Shown here: piece by piece, positions 23,357 to 34,763 of the stretch | Layout: each line of letters starts with the position of its first letter | Position numbering within the stretch: position 1 is the stretch's first letter | Assembly (NCBI GenBank): GCA_963277665.1 | Contig: OY728163.1 | Span: 1,909,792,644 to 1,909,856,643, forward strand | DNA length: 64,000 bases | Source: Viscum album | Taxonomy: Eukaryota; Streptophyta; Magnoliopsida; Santalales; Viscaceae | Direction: 5' to 3' | Notes under the pieces: generated by a model | Databases searched by the model: none | Seen by the model: the letters and a program-made list of their open reading frames with translations, nothing else | What the model was told of the DNA's origin: nothing | Translations under genes and position numbers: made by a program

Positions 23357-23998
23357 AATATAAAAAAAATTATAAAAGCATAAATTATGTAAAATATAGA
23401 TACAATGGGTTTCAACATGACCATATAAACATTCAATTGTCAATTCTTTTACAATTGTATAAACTTCAATATCATGAATCATTTCTTCAATTTGATCTGA
23501 CTTGTCATCTTGAAAATCATAATCATCAAAAGATCTAAAAAAATTCTAGATTCACCAAAAAAAATCCAATGGTTGTAACTTGGATTGAAACTATGAAAAA
23601 TTAAATGATATTTTATCTCTTTACTTTTCAACTTCTTCATATTTTAATATTTTAGGCATGGATAGAAAAATATGTCATAGTTTGGAACATTATATTTAGT
23701 AAATTACAAAAAATCATTGTCACCTTCCTCATATACATCACTTGTTCATAGTGTATTAATCCAAATTCAACTCATTATATTATATAAAAAATACCAAAAA
23801 AATAAAATAAGTTATTATATTTCAAATTTAGTTTTATAAATAACAATAAAAAATACCAAAAAATATTTTACAAAAAACATATTCAATAAAAAAATATAAA
23901 ATTGAACATATTTAATTATCATTATTTAAAAAATCACAAACCTTAATTTAGAAACAATCAATCATCAAATAAAAAATATGTAATATTTGAAAATACTA
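23357..23998. other. AT-rich 5' region of the CACTA relic
   Basis: No coding similarity seen. It lies upstream, on the minus strand, of the transposase relic. Confidence 0.4.
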
Positions 23999-24635
23999 GA
24001 ACTTCAAATACAAATAGAGAAGAAAAAACAACATTAATTGAAAATTGGAAAATAAAATAAAAAAACAAATATCTTGGATGAATAGAAATTTGAAAAAATA
24101 AACACAAAACATAAATTAATATTTGAATTGGGATTATTGATAAGGTTACACCAATGATAATAAGGTGCAAGTGGTGGCTGACGACGGGTGACGGTGGACA
24201 GTGGTGGTGGATGCCAACTAAAGGATAAAGTGAAATAAATGGAAATTGGAACTAAAAATAAAATAAAAATACCACAGATTAATGGAAAATAAAAATAATA
24301 AACATAAATCATAAATTGATATCGAAACCAGGAATATTGAGAAGGTGACACCAACGAGAAGAAGAAATGGGTGTTGGTTGATGACTGGTGATAGTGGATG
24401 GTGGTGGTGGATACAAACTCAAAGATAAATTGACGTCAATAGAAAATTAGAACCTCAAATACAAATTAAAAAACCTTGGATTCATGTAAAATTGAAACAA
24501 TAAACACAAACCCTAAAAAAAAAATTTGAACTGGGATGATTGAGATGGCGACATAAATGGGAAGAATGCGTAAGCAGCGGCCGATAATGGGTGATACTGG
24601 TTACTGGTGGTAGATTATAAATGAACAATATTCAA
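23999..24635. repeat. Three-copy tandem repeat, unit about 200-250 bp, with a GGTGGTGGAT core
   Basis: Copies begin near 23999, 24249 and 24450 with GAACTTCAAATAC, GAACTAAAAATAA and GAACCTCAAATAC. Each contains AATAAACACAAA or AATAAACATAAA, a GGTGACACCAA-type piece and a GGTGAtagTGGatGGTGGTGG-type piece. The first copy is about 50 bp longer. It sits between the transposase relic and the CACTA right end. Confidence 0.8.
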
Positions 24636-24779
24636 TAAAAAATATTTAATAATGAATAGATTCAATTTCATGGATCTAATAATGAAATTATTTGAGTCCA
24701 CATATCGAATATGGAAGGGTTAGGGTTCACCAAGTGAGAAAAAAATAAAGGCTATTTCAAAAACAATTGAAACCAAAAT

Positions 24780-25015
24780 GACTGCTCTCGACCCCCAATT
24801 AAAATTAAAAAGTCTTTTTAATATAATTTATTTAATAACTAATGTAAAATAAAATATTTTTCACATTGGTTATTTAATAGCTGATGTAAAATATAAGGTT
24901 ATTTATGTCTATTCCTTAATAAACAATGTGAAAAATGTGTGGGATATATTTTCTACATCGATTATCTATTACTAGAATGAAAAATGTTTCAGGGTAATTT
25001 AATTTTTTTCTAGTG
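24780..25015 (-). repeat. CACTA terminus and subterminal repeats
   Basis: TAGTG at 25011-25015 is the terminal CACTA on the minus strand. Inside it are at least four copies of an ATTTAATAAC(T/C)AATGT(A/G)AAA-type unit (near 24827, 24868, 24919 and 24960). The pair at 24858-24891 forms the imperfect palindrome TTTTCACATTGGTTATTTAA / TAGCTGATGTAAAA. Such palindromic ACATYGGTTATT units are transposase-binding repeats in plant CACTA elements. Confidence 0.8.
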
Positions 25016-25110
25016 AGGTGACAACATGGGAAATGGTGCAGACCCAGGTACACATTGGAGCATCACAGGTCATAAGTAAGGGGCCTTCGGGCTTAAAATA
25101 TGGGGCCTTT
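25016..25110. other. 95-bp spacer between CACTA relic and copia B
   Basis: Less AT-rich than its surroundings. It holds GGGGCCTTCGGGCTTAAAAT and a second GGGGCCTTT. No family is assigned. Confidence 0.5.
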
Positions 25111-27251
25111 TGTTGGAGTTGGTTCCCTATAAAAAATTATAATTAATTTATGATTACTTGTATTCATGTATTTGAATATTAATAAAAGTTATTTTAACAT
25201 AATTATTATTCTTATATATGACATCATATGTGATAACTTCTTAAGGGTACTTATTACACTGAAAGGTCATAACAGTTATTTAATATCATGATAACCTAGA
25301 AGTATCATGATAGTATTATTAAATATAAGTTCTATAGTTGGATGTTATCATTTTATGGGACACAAATGATATAAGATATCATGGTTTAAGACACATAGTA
25401 ATTTAAAAAACTTTCTCATAGTGTATGCCCTTGGTAATCTTCAATGTAGGAGACTATTAAAACATGACCCACCAATAATGAGTCCACATTTATATGTGTT
25501 ATTGGATATTACTATTCATATATGTGTGTAGTGATCCTTATACTTAAATATTATCATTAATACATGTCATGAGTTAGAAAATTTGATATATTAATTAAAA
25601 ATGTGAAGACATGTTCTCACGATGAGGTTGGATACATTAGGTTCATCATGAGTGATGTTACATTAATGAATAATGTGAAAAAGGATTTATCCATTCTATT
25701 TTTTAATGGAAGTGCATATCAAAGTCCATTTTATGGGAATGGGGTTACACAATTATGTCCATGTCCATGGAGGTATTTTTAGTAAATTATTTTCTAGAAT
25801 CTCAAAGAAAGATACATAGAGTAAATAGTTTGATAAAACTAGAATGCAACATGTTTGATTTGATATATCAAGGTAAAGGTACCACATTACACAAAGTACA
25901 TTTGTATGAGTTTATATGTCACTTTGATATTATATTCTCTCTATACTAGAGTATTGGTGTGTTGCTAGAGGAAAACCTTATACTTTAGGTTGTGTAGCCA
26001 AATTCCACTAAGAAATAGACCTATAGGGTCACACACTAAGTGTATTCATAACCTTAGTTAAATTCCATATGAATATAACATGTTGGATTAATATTATTCT
26101 CATACTTTGTTTAATATTTATTCATGTTATTTTGATCGTAAATATTCAATCACCACTTATTCAAGAGAATATATATGTGATTTGAATATTTAATAAATAT
26201 TTATTCACCAGATAACTGTTTGTTTAATTATGTGAATATAAAATATTTATTTATTCTAGTTTATCCACATGGTAACAACGTATTTATTTATTTTTTCATG
26301 AATATTAAATAAATATTTATTCACTAATGCAGTGTATATAATATATATACATATTTATTAGTGAATAATGTAATGGTATTTATTTAACTAGATAAATAGT
26401 CATTAATCAAGGATGGATAAATTTTGAGAAGGATTAGTATAATGAGTTTGATGGTCTAGTAAGAAATTTCATATTAAATATTATTAAGATAATATTAATT
26501 TATTTATTCAAGAAAATGATATTTATTTTATCTATGGGTTTAGTGCATTTCAATTAAATAATAATGATGTTATTATTATTATTTATACATGGGTTATCCA
26601 AGTATTAAGAAAAAAATAAGGGTCCTTGTGCAATTATTATTTTCTAACCATAACTATATATAAATCAATTATAACTTTTTCTATAGGTGTTAAATCCCTA
26701 TACACATTCCATCAGGGTGCATAATGAATTCTAGAGAGGATTCTCTTAATCCCTAGAGATATCTCTTCCTAGAACACTCTAAATAACATAAAGTATTTAT
26801 CCTCCTCTACTAAAGTGAATCCCTTCTCTTTTGAAGTGTTTGGTCATGGTCAACACTGATCTCTATAAGTGTTCGAACATATACACTAGAAACCAGATGA
26901 TTCTACAGTGGTGATTGTAGGTTCTCGAAGCACGTGTGGATCATTGCTAGATGCCATCGACCCTTGATTACATTAACTCAATGATGGTACGACAAGTGTT
27001 TTTTTCATACCATCATTAAAAAATAATAAATAATTCAATGAATGGAAATCTTTTATTAAATAAATTAATTATAAATTATAGGTGAAAAGATCCCCTCTTG
27101 TCAGTTTTGGTTTCTTTACGGTTAATCTTCTTATTAATATAATTGGTCATAAATATTTTTTTAATGTAAATCAAGGATTATTCATCAATTATAAAAAAGA
27201 TATGAGTTTCCCATGCCTCCATTGGTTCTTATACTATTCTCAAAACCTTCA
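25111..27251 (+). mobile_element. 5' LTR of copia B
   Basis: It starts TGTTGGAGTTGGTTCCC and ends AACCTTCA. The block TATTTGAATATTAATAAAAG near 25170 recurs exactly at 44560 in the right copy. GAGAATATATATGTGA and ATAAATATTTATTCAC are also shared. Confidence 0.85.
26165..26345. repeat. AATAAATATTTATTCAC repeats in the B LTR
   Basis: Three or more diverged copies of a palindromic AATAAATATTTATT core followed by CAC lie about 50-120 bp apart. The same cluster is at 45560-45730 in the other LTR. Confidence 0.65.
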
Positions 27252-27253
27252 AA

Positions 27254-27264
27254 TGATATCAGAG
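27254..27264 (+). promoter_or_regulatory. Primer binding site of copia B
   Basis: TGATATCAGAG is one mismatch from the tRNA-iMet primer site TGGTATCAGAG, two bases after the left LTR. Confidence 0.75.
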
Positions 27265-29263
27265 TGGTCACATGATAATTTATAATTATTTATCATTCAG
27301 TATTCAATTATACACAATTTTCATTAGTTTTCACTTATAGTTTATTCATTCTTTAAATACAAAATTTTATTTAACATTTTTTCAAAATATTAATTCTATT
27401 TATTCAAGATTCATATTTTATTAAACATATTAAGAACATATAAATAATGATTTAAGATTCTAATGGGAGGTACTAAGAATTCTAGTTGGTAGACACAAAT
27501 ACACAACATATGACCAAAGTAAATGTTACGAACCTAAGTTCACATAACCTGGATGTGTCACGGGATACATAATATTCTGATCAGTAATGGAATTAAATAT
27601 ATTTAACAAATTCCACATGTTAACCAAGCCATCTTAGTATATGGTCTTTCAAACCATAAACTGTGTAGCTAGTGTATACACCATGTTTTATAAATGGTTT
27701 GGCATCAAAATTCATGCTAACCATGTGGTGAAATATAATTAATAACACCACATGAAATTTATATTTTCTATCATTAATTATATTCATAGAATTTAGATAG
27801 CATACATTCTATGTGACTCATTAATTCCTTTGTTTGAAGAACCCTCTGAGTACACAGGCGGGTTATGTTGACACACGGCAAGCAGAACACATAGTGTGTA
27901 GATCATTTGTACACATTGTGTAACCCGAATGAGATATGTGTTGATTCCCCATATTTTTATCCTTGATTAATGGAAAGTGATGAAAATAGTATGTATATCA
28001 TTAGTACACATCGTGTAGTCACCTGGTAAAAACAAAATTAAATTTCCTAAAGAATAATTAATTGCATCATTAAAAAACATAAAAACACTATTGACATATG
28101 ATTTGTTAACTATATAATAAATATTGATAGAATTAATAAATGATCAACTAATTCCTTTTAATTATCTATAATTACTAGTCAGGATGTTTATTTTTTTTAT
28201 TTAATTTATGATGGGTATCTCCAAGTGGCTTCATATTGTAATTAATAAAAATTAAATTAATTAATTAATTAATTAATTAATTCAATTACACTTATCTTAA
28301 TAATAAAAAACGATTTGAACCAAATTCTAGTTAGTGTAACTTTTCATATTCATTGTATGTTATGTGGATGAATATGAGCATAGAGTACACTCTGTATGTG
28401 ATTTATTAATTTAATTTATTATTTCTTTGTTTTTATAATAATTTATTAAATTAAATAATGTCTTGCAAGTAATTCCTCTCTTATCAGTATGTAAGGTTCT
28501 ATTTTACCATGGTTTATTTTATGTAAAACTATTTAACCAATCATTTCATTCCACTCACCAATATGTGATTAAAATTATGTGATGTATGGAGATCCTTGTT
28601 TATTAGAGGTGGTTCAGGTTTGGAGATGATGAGAAACCAATCCATGAGGTACAAAGAAGAACAGTTGGAATGTTCTACTCAAACCATGATTGGTTACAGG
28701 AGTTAATTATCTAGGTTCAAGGGATGTTTTATCATATTTTAGATAAAACAACCATTTTAGAATCTCATGGTCATTCCAATTTATTTATTTTATTTATATT
28801 AGTTTCATGGTTAATTATTATGAATGTTTAAATCATCAAATAAATTAATTTACAATCATGTAAGATGGAATTAAAATAAATATTATGATATGTGAAAACA
28901 TTATCCAAAAACATATTTAATTACCTTAGTAAAATACACTTATTATTAATAATCATGTAATAAGATAAAATTGGTAGTTTACAAATAAATATAAAAAACA
29001 TTTAGATAAGATATTAAGTTATTATAGCCTTCCACTACTTGGGAAGAAATCGAACCATTATTAAAAGTTCTTTCAAACCTCCATTGGGGTGATTTAAATT
29101 ATCAAGGAATATCTATATTGATTTTTGGGTCAACTTATCCTAAATTTCATTAACGTTTGACCATCTCAATGAGACTTGGTGTAACTAGTAATTAAAATTT
29201 TGAAGAAATCTTAATCTTGGATTTCAGGATTTGGGAGTCCACTAGATGAATTAAGGAGTCATT
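27265..29263 (+). other. Leader and unrecognised interior of copia B before the G2 insertion
   Basis: About 2 kb of AT-rich sequence with an (AATT)n run at 28251-28283. No Gag N-terminus could be read. The recognisable gag begins only after G2, so the 5' coding part is either decayed or replaced. Confidence 0.5.
28251..28283. repeat. (AATT)n microsatellite
   Basis: Eight uninterrupted TTAA/AATT tetranucleotides. Confidence 0.9.
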
Positions 29264-30850
29264 TGTAGAGACCCGTATCTTGACTTACATGGACATTACA
29301 TTACATTTTCGGAATACTTAGTACATAACAAAAACACACACACAAGGATCGTAATAGTTTAGTGTCTTTGGAAACTCGGAACGTAATCTTCTAATCGTGG
29401 TGAAAGATCTTCAACATCTCCTATAAAGATCTTCCCTTTTTTTTAGCTAAAACCTTTCTTTATATCCTGGGGAAAAGAAAACATAAAAGGGTGAGCTCAA
29501 ATGCTCAGTAAGGGTAAACAAAAGAAATATCAATCACATTGTATTCATAAGAACATAACATTTTGGAAATCTTAACCTGCAAAAGAGAGCATAATTTCAT
29601 AACATGGGATAAATCATGGAAGTGAAATGTAATCACAATAATCATAACTTAAAACATGAAACTTTGTGGCATTCACACATAATCATAGAGAATCATTTCT
29701 TGTTAGTCATGACTCATTGCCAAGACTATCTTAGTGGACAAAGTCCCTTTCTGAATTGAGTAACCCTCGTTTCAGTCCTGTTTCACTGAACCGGTATAAC
29801 CTACCGTTCCAGCCCTTTCTATCTCATGAGATATAAAATCTTTACCCAATGCATTGGAGGGAGATATAGGTCTCACCCATCTCATAATGAATCCTTTATT
29901 ATGTGTGCCACATAATCATAAACCATACATCATAGCGTAACCCAAAATGGGATTCTTAAACAACATGACATCATAAAACAATTCATATAAGATAAAGGAA
30001 TTCATAAAAATGTTTCCATCACAACATAATCAAATCCATGTAATAATAGGGATAAAAACAGAACCCTTTATTATCTTAGATGGAAAATAATTTTGATAAA
30101 ACACTTGAACTCCATTCTTGAGGAAAATATCCTTTCTTCTTCAAAAACATTTTTCCTTTCATAACATGTCATACAACTTTAAAATAAAAGAAGTTGATTA
30201 AAATAAACTTGAAAACTTTTAAAGGAAGTTTCTTGTAAATAATGTTTTAAAAATCCATTCATGCCGTATAAGTTAAAAAAAACATTCTTCGTACTTTTGT
30301 CGGAAAAGTCAAAAAGTACCTCGTACGAAAAACGACAAAAGATTCCTTTCATACATATTACTAAAAACTCACCGGAGGGTAAAAATAGATTTAAACAATT
30401 GTAGGTGGATGGAAATATTACATATTGATGAAACATGGATGTGGATGATAAAATACACCCCAGTAAATACTTACGAATAAACAATCTCGGATAAAAATGA
30501 GATTGTGATATTTCCCTTACCTTAGGTCCGATTTGCTTTGTACGTGTCCGAAGCTCCTGTATAATGGTTTAAATAATGTCATTGACTTATTACAGAATAA
30601 TATTCATTGTTATGATATCATATATGGTTCACTTATGACATTATATTACCCGTTCTTTTGTAAATTCCATGTTAAAGAAGCGTTTTGGGTAAAATCGTTT
30701 CTTTTATCGTAGGTGTTTTAACTTGTTGTTCTTGACATTATTATTACTTATATCATGATTTACTTACTTACAGAATATAAAATATGATTTATATATCATA
30801 TATATTCAGTATATATATATATATAATAGATAGATAAATGAAATGAAAAA

Positions 30851-30894
30851 CACCGTTCATGGAGACGGTAGTCCGTACGTACGCATGAACGCTG
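30851..30894 (-). repeat. Hairpin 1 in the 3' LTR of G2
   Basis: Left arm CACCGTTCATG (30851-30861) pairs with CATGAACGCTG (30884-30894) at 10 of 11 positions. The enclosed 22-nt core (30862-30883) begins GAGACGGTAG and ends CGTACGTACG. Confidence 0.85.
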
Positions 30895-31050
30895 TTTTCC
30901 TTTCCCTATTGTCTTGAATGGAAGTAAGTAGATGAAATACATATATATATATACATAAATCCAGTAGCTTTATAATGTCATATATTTCATTATTATTTCT
31001 TATATATACTTTATAATCATTCTTAAATGGTTAACATGGAGAATGAATCT

Positions 31051-31095
31051 CATCGCGTCGTGGAGACGGTAGTCCGTACGTACGCACGAGCGATG
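31051..31095 (-). repeat. Hairpin 2 in the 3' LTR of G2
   Basis: Left arm CATCGCGTCGTG (31051-31062) pairs with CACGAGCGATG (31085-31095) with a single bulged base. The core at 31063-31084 is identical to that of hairpin 1, although the arms differ in sequence. Confidence 0.85.
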
Positions 31096-31236
31096 ATATC
31101 ATTTCCATAAATATTGAATTGAATTGGAGTGGATTATACAATATATCAGAATCAATATTATGTTTTAATAACTATGTATAGTTATTCTTTACACCATTAT
31201 ACCCATCCATGTAAGGTGGTGGTGGAAAATAGATTA

Positions 31237-31281
31237 CACCACGGCGTGGAGACGGTATTCCGTACGTACGCACGCGCGGTG
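31237..31281 (-). repeat. Hairpin 3 in the 3' LTR of G2
   Basis: Left arm CACCACGGCGTG (31237-31248) pairs with CACGCGCGGTG (31271-31281) with one mismatch and one bulge. The core at 31249-31270 differs from the others by one base (GTATTCC for GTAGTCC). Confidence 0.85.
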
Positions 31282-31616
31282 ATTTCTTTTTCCGTAGGAT
31301 AGATAGATGGTGAAATAGGGTTGTTTCATACTTATAATAACATATCAGTATATGAGTGATACTGATGTTATTACTTCATAATGAAACAACCTAAGAAGAA
31401 GAAGTGGAAGAAGAAATAAAGATGAAAGAATTGGTAACGGTAATTACCTCTTCTTTGAAGCGCCTTTTGGAGACCTCCTCTTAGGGAACTAAAATTGGTC
31501 TTTGAGGAAGACCAGAACCTCTAGGATGTTGCTAGGGAAGTGGAGAAGATATTTTGGTAGGGGTTGGCCGAGCTTGAGTGCTCAAATTGGTGTGAGGAGG
31601 AGGGGGAGGAGGTGCC

Positions 31617-31624
31617 CTTTTATA
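31617..31624 (-). promoter_or_regulatory. TATA box in the 3' LTR of G2
   Basis: Minus-strand TATAAAAG, identical to the copy in the 5' LTR (38496-38503). It is followed by a C/T-rich stretch. Confidence 0.6.
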
Positions 31625-33445
31625 AGGGAGGAGAGGGGCACCTTAGGAATATCTCAAAATATTATTTTATATTAAAGTAAAAATCGGTTTATAATGGTTC
31701 CAAAGGGTCTTATTTCGAAGCTAAAGTGGGGATGGGTCGAAATCCTATCAACCAATAGGATTTAGACAAGTTTAGGTTCGTATTTTAACCTTATCAATTA
31801 GATTTAACTCTAAGTTAAATAATTTAACTTTTACCGTGTCTTTTTGTTTTCTTTCACTATATGGTTAATACACTTACTATAACATGCCAAAAGAACCCTA
31901 AATTGTTTATTATTAATATATATATCCTTATCTAAGTCATTTGTCCGAACCTTAGATTTTTAGGAATAAAATAACAATTAATAATATAATATTTGATTTA
32001 AAAACTATTTTGTGTCAATTTTGACACTATTTGATATATGATTTTTGTGAAAGTCATAACAGAATTATATGTTCGAAACAAGTTTATTAAATCAACACTA
32101 ATATATCATAGTAACCTAGAAAATTAGTGGAATTCATAAAAAGTCTCAAATTACATTCATTTGAGTATTTATAACATCAATTATGTTAATATTTCCTTAA
32201 AAGGGTAATTACTGCATCATCGTTGTGTCATAAATAAATTAATTTATTTAAAGTCTAAAAATTATAAATAAAATATAATTATGTAGGAAATCTTTTTATA
32301 TTTCTAATGAATATTTATAGTCGAATTTATCTTATGTATAACCCCATACTAAAAATGTTTTAGTGAATAAACTTTGATTTTAACTCTTTTAACTCTTCTT
32401 TGAATTAAATAATAATAAATGTCCTAATCTAATCCAAGTGGGCATAAATGATAATATTTTACACTTAAGGTTGTTTTTGGTCGAGATACACTTGTCCAAT
32501 AGAATTAGGACATGTGTTAGGGTAATATTAATATCATTCTTACCCTTAATTACCCTATTTACTTTTAACCGTGGTAAATAAAAGCAAAAAGTTACTATTC
32601 ACCAAAAATTATTTTCATCTCATTGAACCACATTTTACTTACTGACATCAACCGTGTCTCTCGGATTTTTGAAATTCCATTCACAGAAGTGGTAAAATTA
32701 AGTTTTATGAAAAATTCAGTTTTTTAACTACCACTTAGTAGTTTCACTATTCATCAAAAATTGATGTTTTTCAGAACAATGCCAAAATTTTATCCTAAGC
32801 TATATTTCATATTCCAAATTCAAAAATTAAGTCTATTTTACCAAATTCATAACATAAAAGTTTCATTAATTAATTTTTATAATTAAATCCCGCTGTTAAA
32901 ACAAATAGCGTGTTTTTAAGAAACAATATCTATCAAAAGATTGACACTTGATTATGTCTGGTTTAAATGTGAAATTACATCCAATGACCAAAATTGTATT
33001 AAATTGTAAAAATATATTCTAAATATACTTTAAAACTACTCCAATTAATAATTTATCACTATTAATTATTTCGATTAAAAAAGTTGTTTTTTAGTAATTT
33101 TCACTATTCATCAGAATATGAAAGTTATCCGAAATGTACCAAAATTTCACCTTAGGCTAAATTCGATACTCCGAATCCAAAAATGAAGTTCATTTTGAAA
33201 AATAAGATTTACATAATTTTAAAAAGTGGTTATTACTATTCATACCGGCTAGTTTTAATAGCATATCGTTGTTTAGTGAAACTCGGTATTGCGTATTACA
33301 CACGCTATCGAGGAAGGTCGCGATTGCGTGTAATGCAAGGCAAGTCAAGGATGCGTGTTGTGCAAGCTCCTTTTGGTGTAGCGTACAAAACAAGACATTA
33401 ATAAAATTAAAAAGAATATTTTTTATAAAATCTTGGGTTGTTACA

Positions 33446-33458
33446 TTCTACCCCCCTT
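33446..33458 (-). promoter_or_regulatory. Polypurine tract of G2
   Basis: Minus strand AAGGGGGGTAGAA, immediately before the TGTAACA start of the 3' LTR. Confidence 0.9.
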
Positions 33459-34763
33459 AAAATGAATTTCGCCCTCGAAATTCGTCGGGGTTATAAATGG
33501 TTTACTATTTGAAAGTTTCTTTAATAGAAACCCACATCGTAAAAAGGAATATCAAAACCAATCTTTAAAACCAAAAGTATGAAACATAACGGTTACCCAA
33601 ATAAACTAATCATTGGGTTTCCACATAGGTGAAAATATGGATATGGAAGAGAAATATAACCATCATGTTCTGATGGAGAGTGGTAGAGAACATGGCTATG
33701 GAAAATCCAATAATCACAAATCCATAAATTTGTGACGATCTAAGGTACCATCCGATTCATCAGGTATAAGATCACTAGGACAACATTTTTGGTTTTCAAG
33801 ATCATTTCCCTAAAGTTGAAAATTTGAATTGGAATAAATACTTTCTTTATTTTGGTACAATCTCACTATTGTTCGTGCCTAGAACAATTTCCACTTCATC
33901 TCTTAAATAAATGAAGTTGAATTTGTTATTCGTGAAGTGTTAGCAGATCATGTGATAGAATGATGGGTCATTCCATCTGTCTCAAACAAAAGGTTAGCAA
34001 AAATTATATACATAAGTCGATCTATAGTGAGATTAATCATATATAGTTCCTAAAATGGACTTATACTTCATATATCATACTGATTAATATAATAAAACTA
34101 GTTTCTACTAAACAGGGACTTCCTGTAGGCCAGTGGTAGGCGATAAAGGCCAGTCGCACTTCGGTTGTGGGTTCGATTCCCACAGCCTTGTCCGGAGCGA
34201 TGGGCTATCGCCCGTCCTGCAGGTTGTCCTTTTTCTAAAACTATATTACTATAACATCCCATAAATAATATCAAAAAAACTTCTATCCTTAAACAATACT
34301 AACTTATGTCCAACATAATTCATTCCAATCTTTAGTCCTATCCATAATACTGCAGTCCATTCTCATAACATAGTGAAAACGATTACCAGAGATTTAATAC
34401 CATCGTTGATCCCCATATATCATAAGATATATCTTGTTGGACACATTCAAAACATTTAAAGGCCTTAATCTTGTACTCTCTTGAATACCCATTGAACCTT
34501 AGTGAAAACTTGAATGCAGTTAAAAGTTAACACTTTCCACATACCAAAATCCTCAAAATTCTATATACTCAAACCATGATATCACTTAGTCCTTATATCA
34601 ATCATGAGCTCATGAATACTGTTAAACATTTCATTTTCTCGTTTTCCCTTCATTATGTGCATAATATCTCAATCACTTTGAATACCATATTAGACCAATA
34701 CATAAATATTCCAATATTCCATGATACAACATTATTTTGGAATCCCATTACATAAAAACTTAA
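33459..34763 (-). other. Post-gag interior of G2, no pol
   Basis: This is about 1.3 kb between the Gag stop and the polypurine tract. No frame shows protease, RT or integrase motifs. It contains the SINE-like insert at 34114-34231. The end nearest the LTR keeps the Tekay/Del-type coding tail sequence. Confidence 0.7.
34114..34231 (+). mobile_element. tRNA-derived SINE-like sequence
   Basis: It contains a Pol III B box GGTTCGATTCC (34170-34180) inside a perfect T-arm (GTGGG, loop TTCGATT, CCCAC; 34167-34183). An A-box-like TAGGCCAGTGG (34126-34136) lies 44 bp upstream, exactly the spacing of a tRNA gene. The acceptor arm does not pair, so it is not a functional tRNA. A hairpin GCGAT-GGGCT-ATCGC follows, and the sequence ends near a T run. 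The flanks TTTCTACTAAAC (34102) and TTTCTAAAAC (34232) may be a diverged target duplication. It is more GC-rich than its surroundings. Confidence 0.6.

Larger units (their letters stand above)
19640..25015 (-). mobile_element. CACTA (En/Spm-type) element relic, minus strand
   Basis: The right end, read on the minus strand, starts CACTAGAAAAAAATTAAATT, a plant CACTA terminus. About 240 bp of subterminal repeats follow, then a decayed TNP2-type transposase on the minus strand. The left terminus was not found, because no matching CACTAG lies before the tandem array at 19681, so the left limit is approximate. The three bases outside the right end are AGG. Confidence 0.75.
29264..33445 (-). mobile_element. 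3' LTR of gypsy G2
   Basis: 4,182 bp. On the minus strand it starts TGTAACAACCCAAGATTTT and ends GGGTCTCTACA. It is near-identical to 36140-40324. Confidence 0.95.

Noticed and set aside
30179..30484. 101-codon minus-strand frame in the G2 LTR, with a shorter form at 37135-37359
   Set aside because: A one-base difference in an A-run shifts the frame between near-identical LTRs, so it is not maintained as a protein.
30851..31281. The three repeated hairpins as a CRISPR-like array
   Set aside because: Spacers are about 140-160 bp, are not uniform, and lie within the LTR of a plant retrotransposon. No cas-like gene is present.
34119..34190. A functional tRNA gene
   Set aside because: The T-arm and box spacing are right, but the acceptor strands do not pair, so SINE-like is the better reading.
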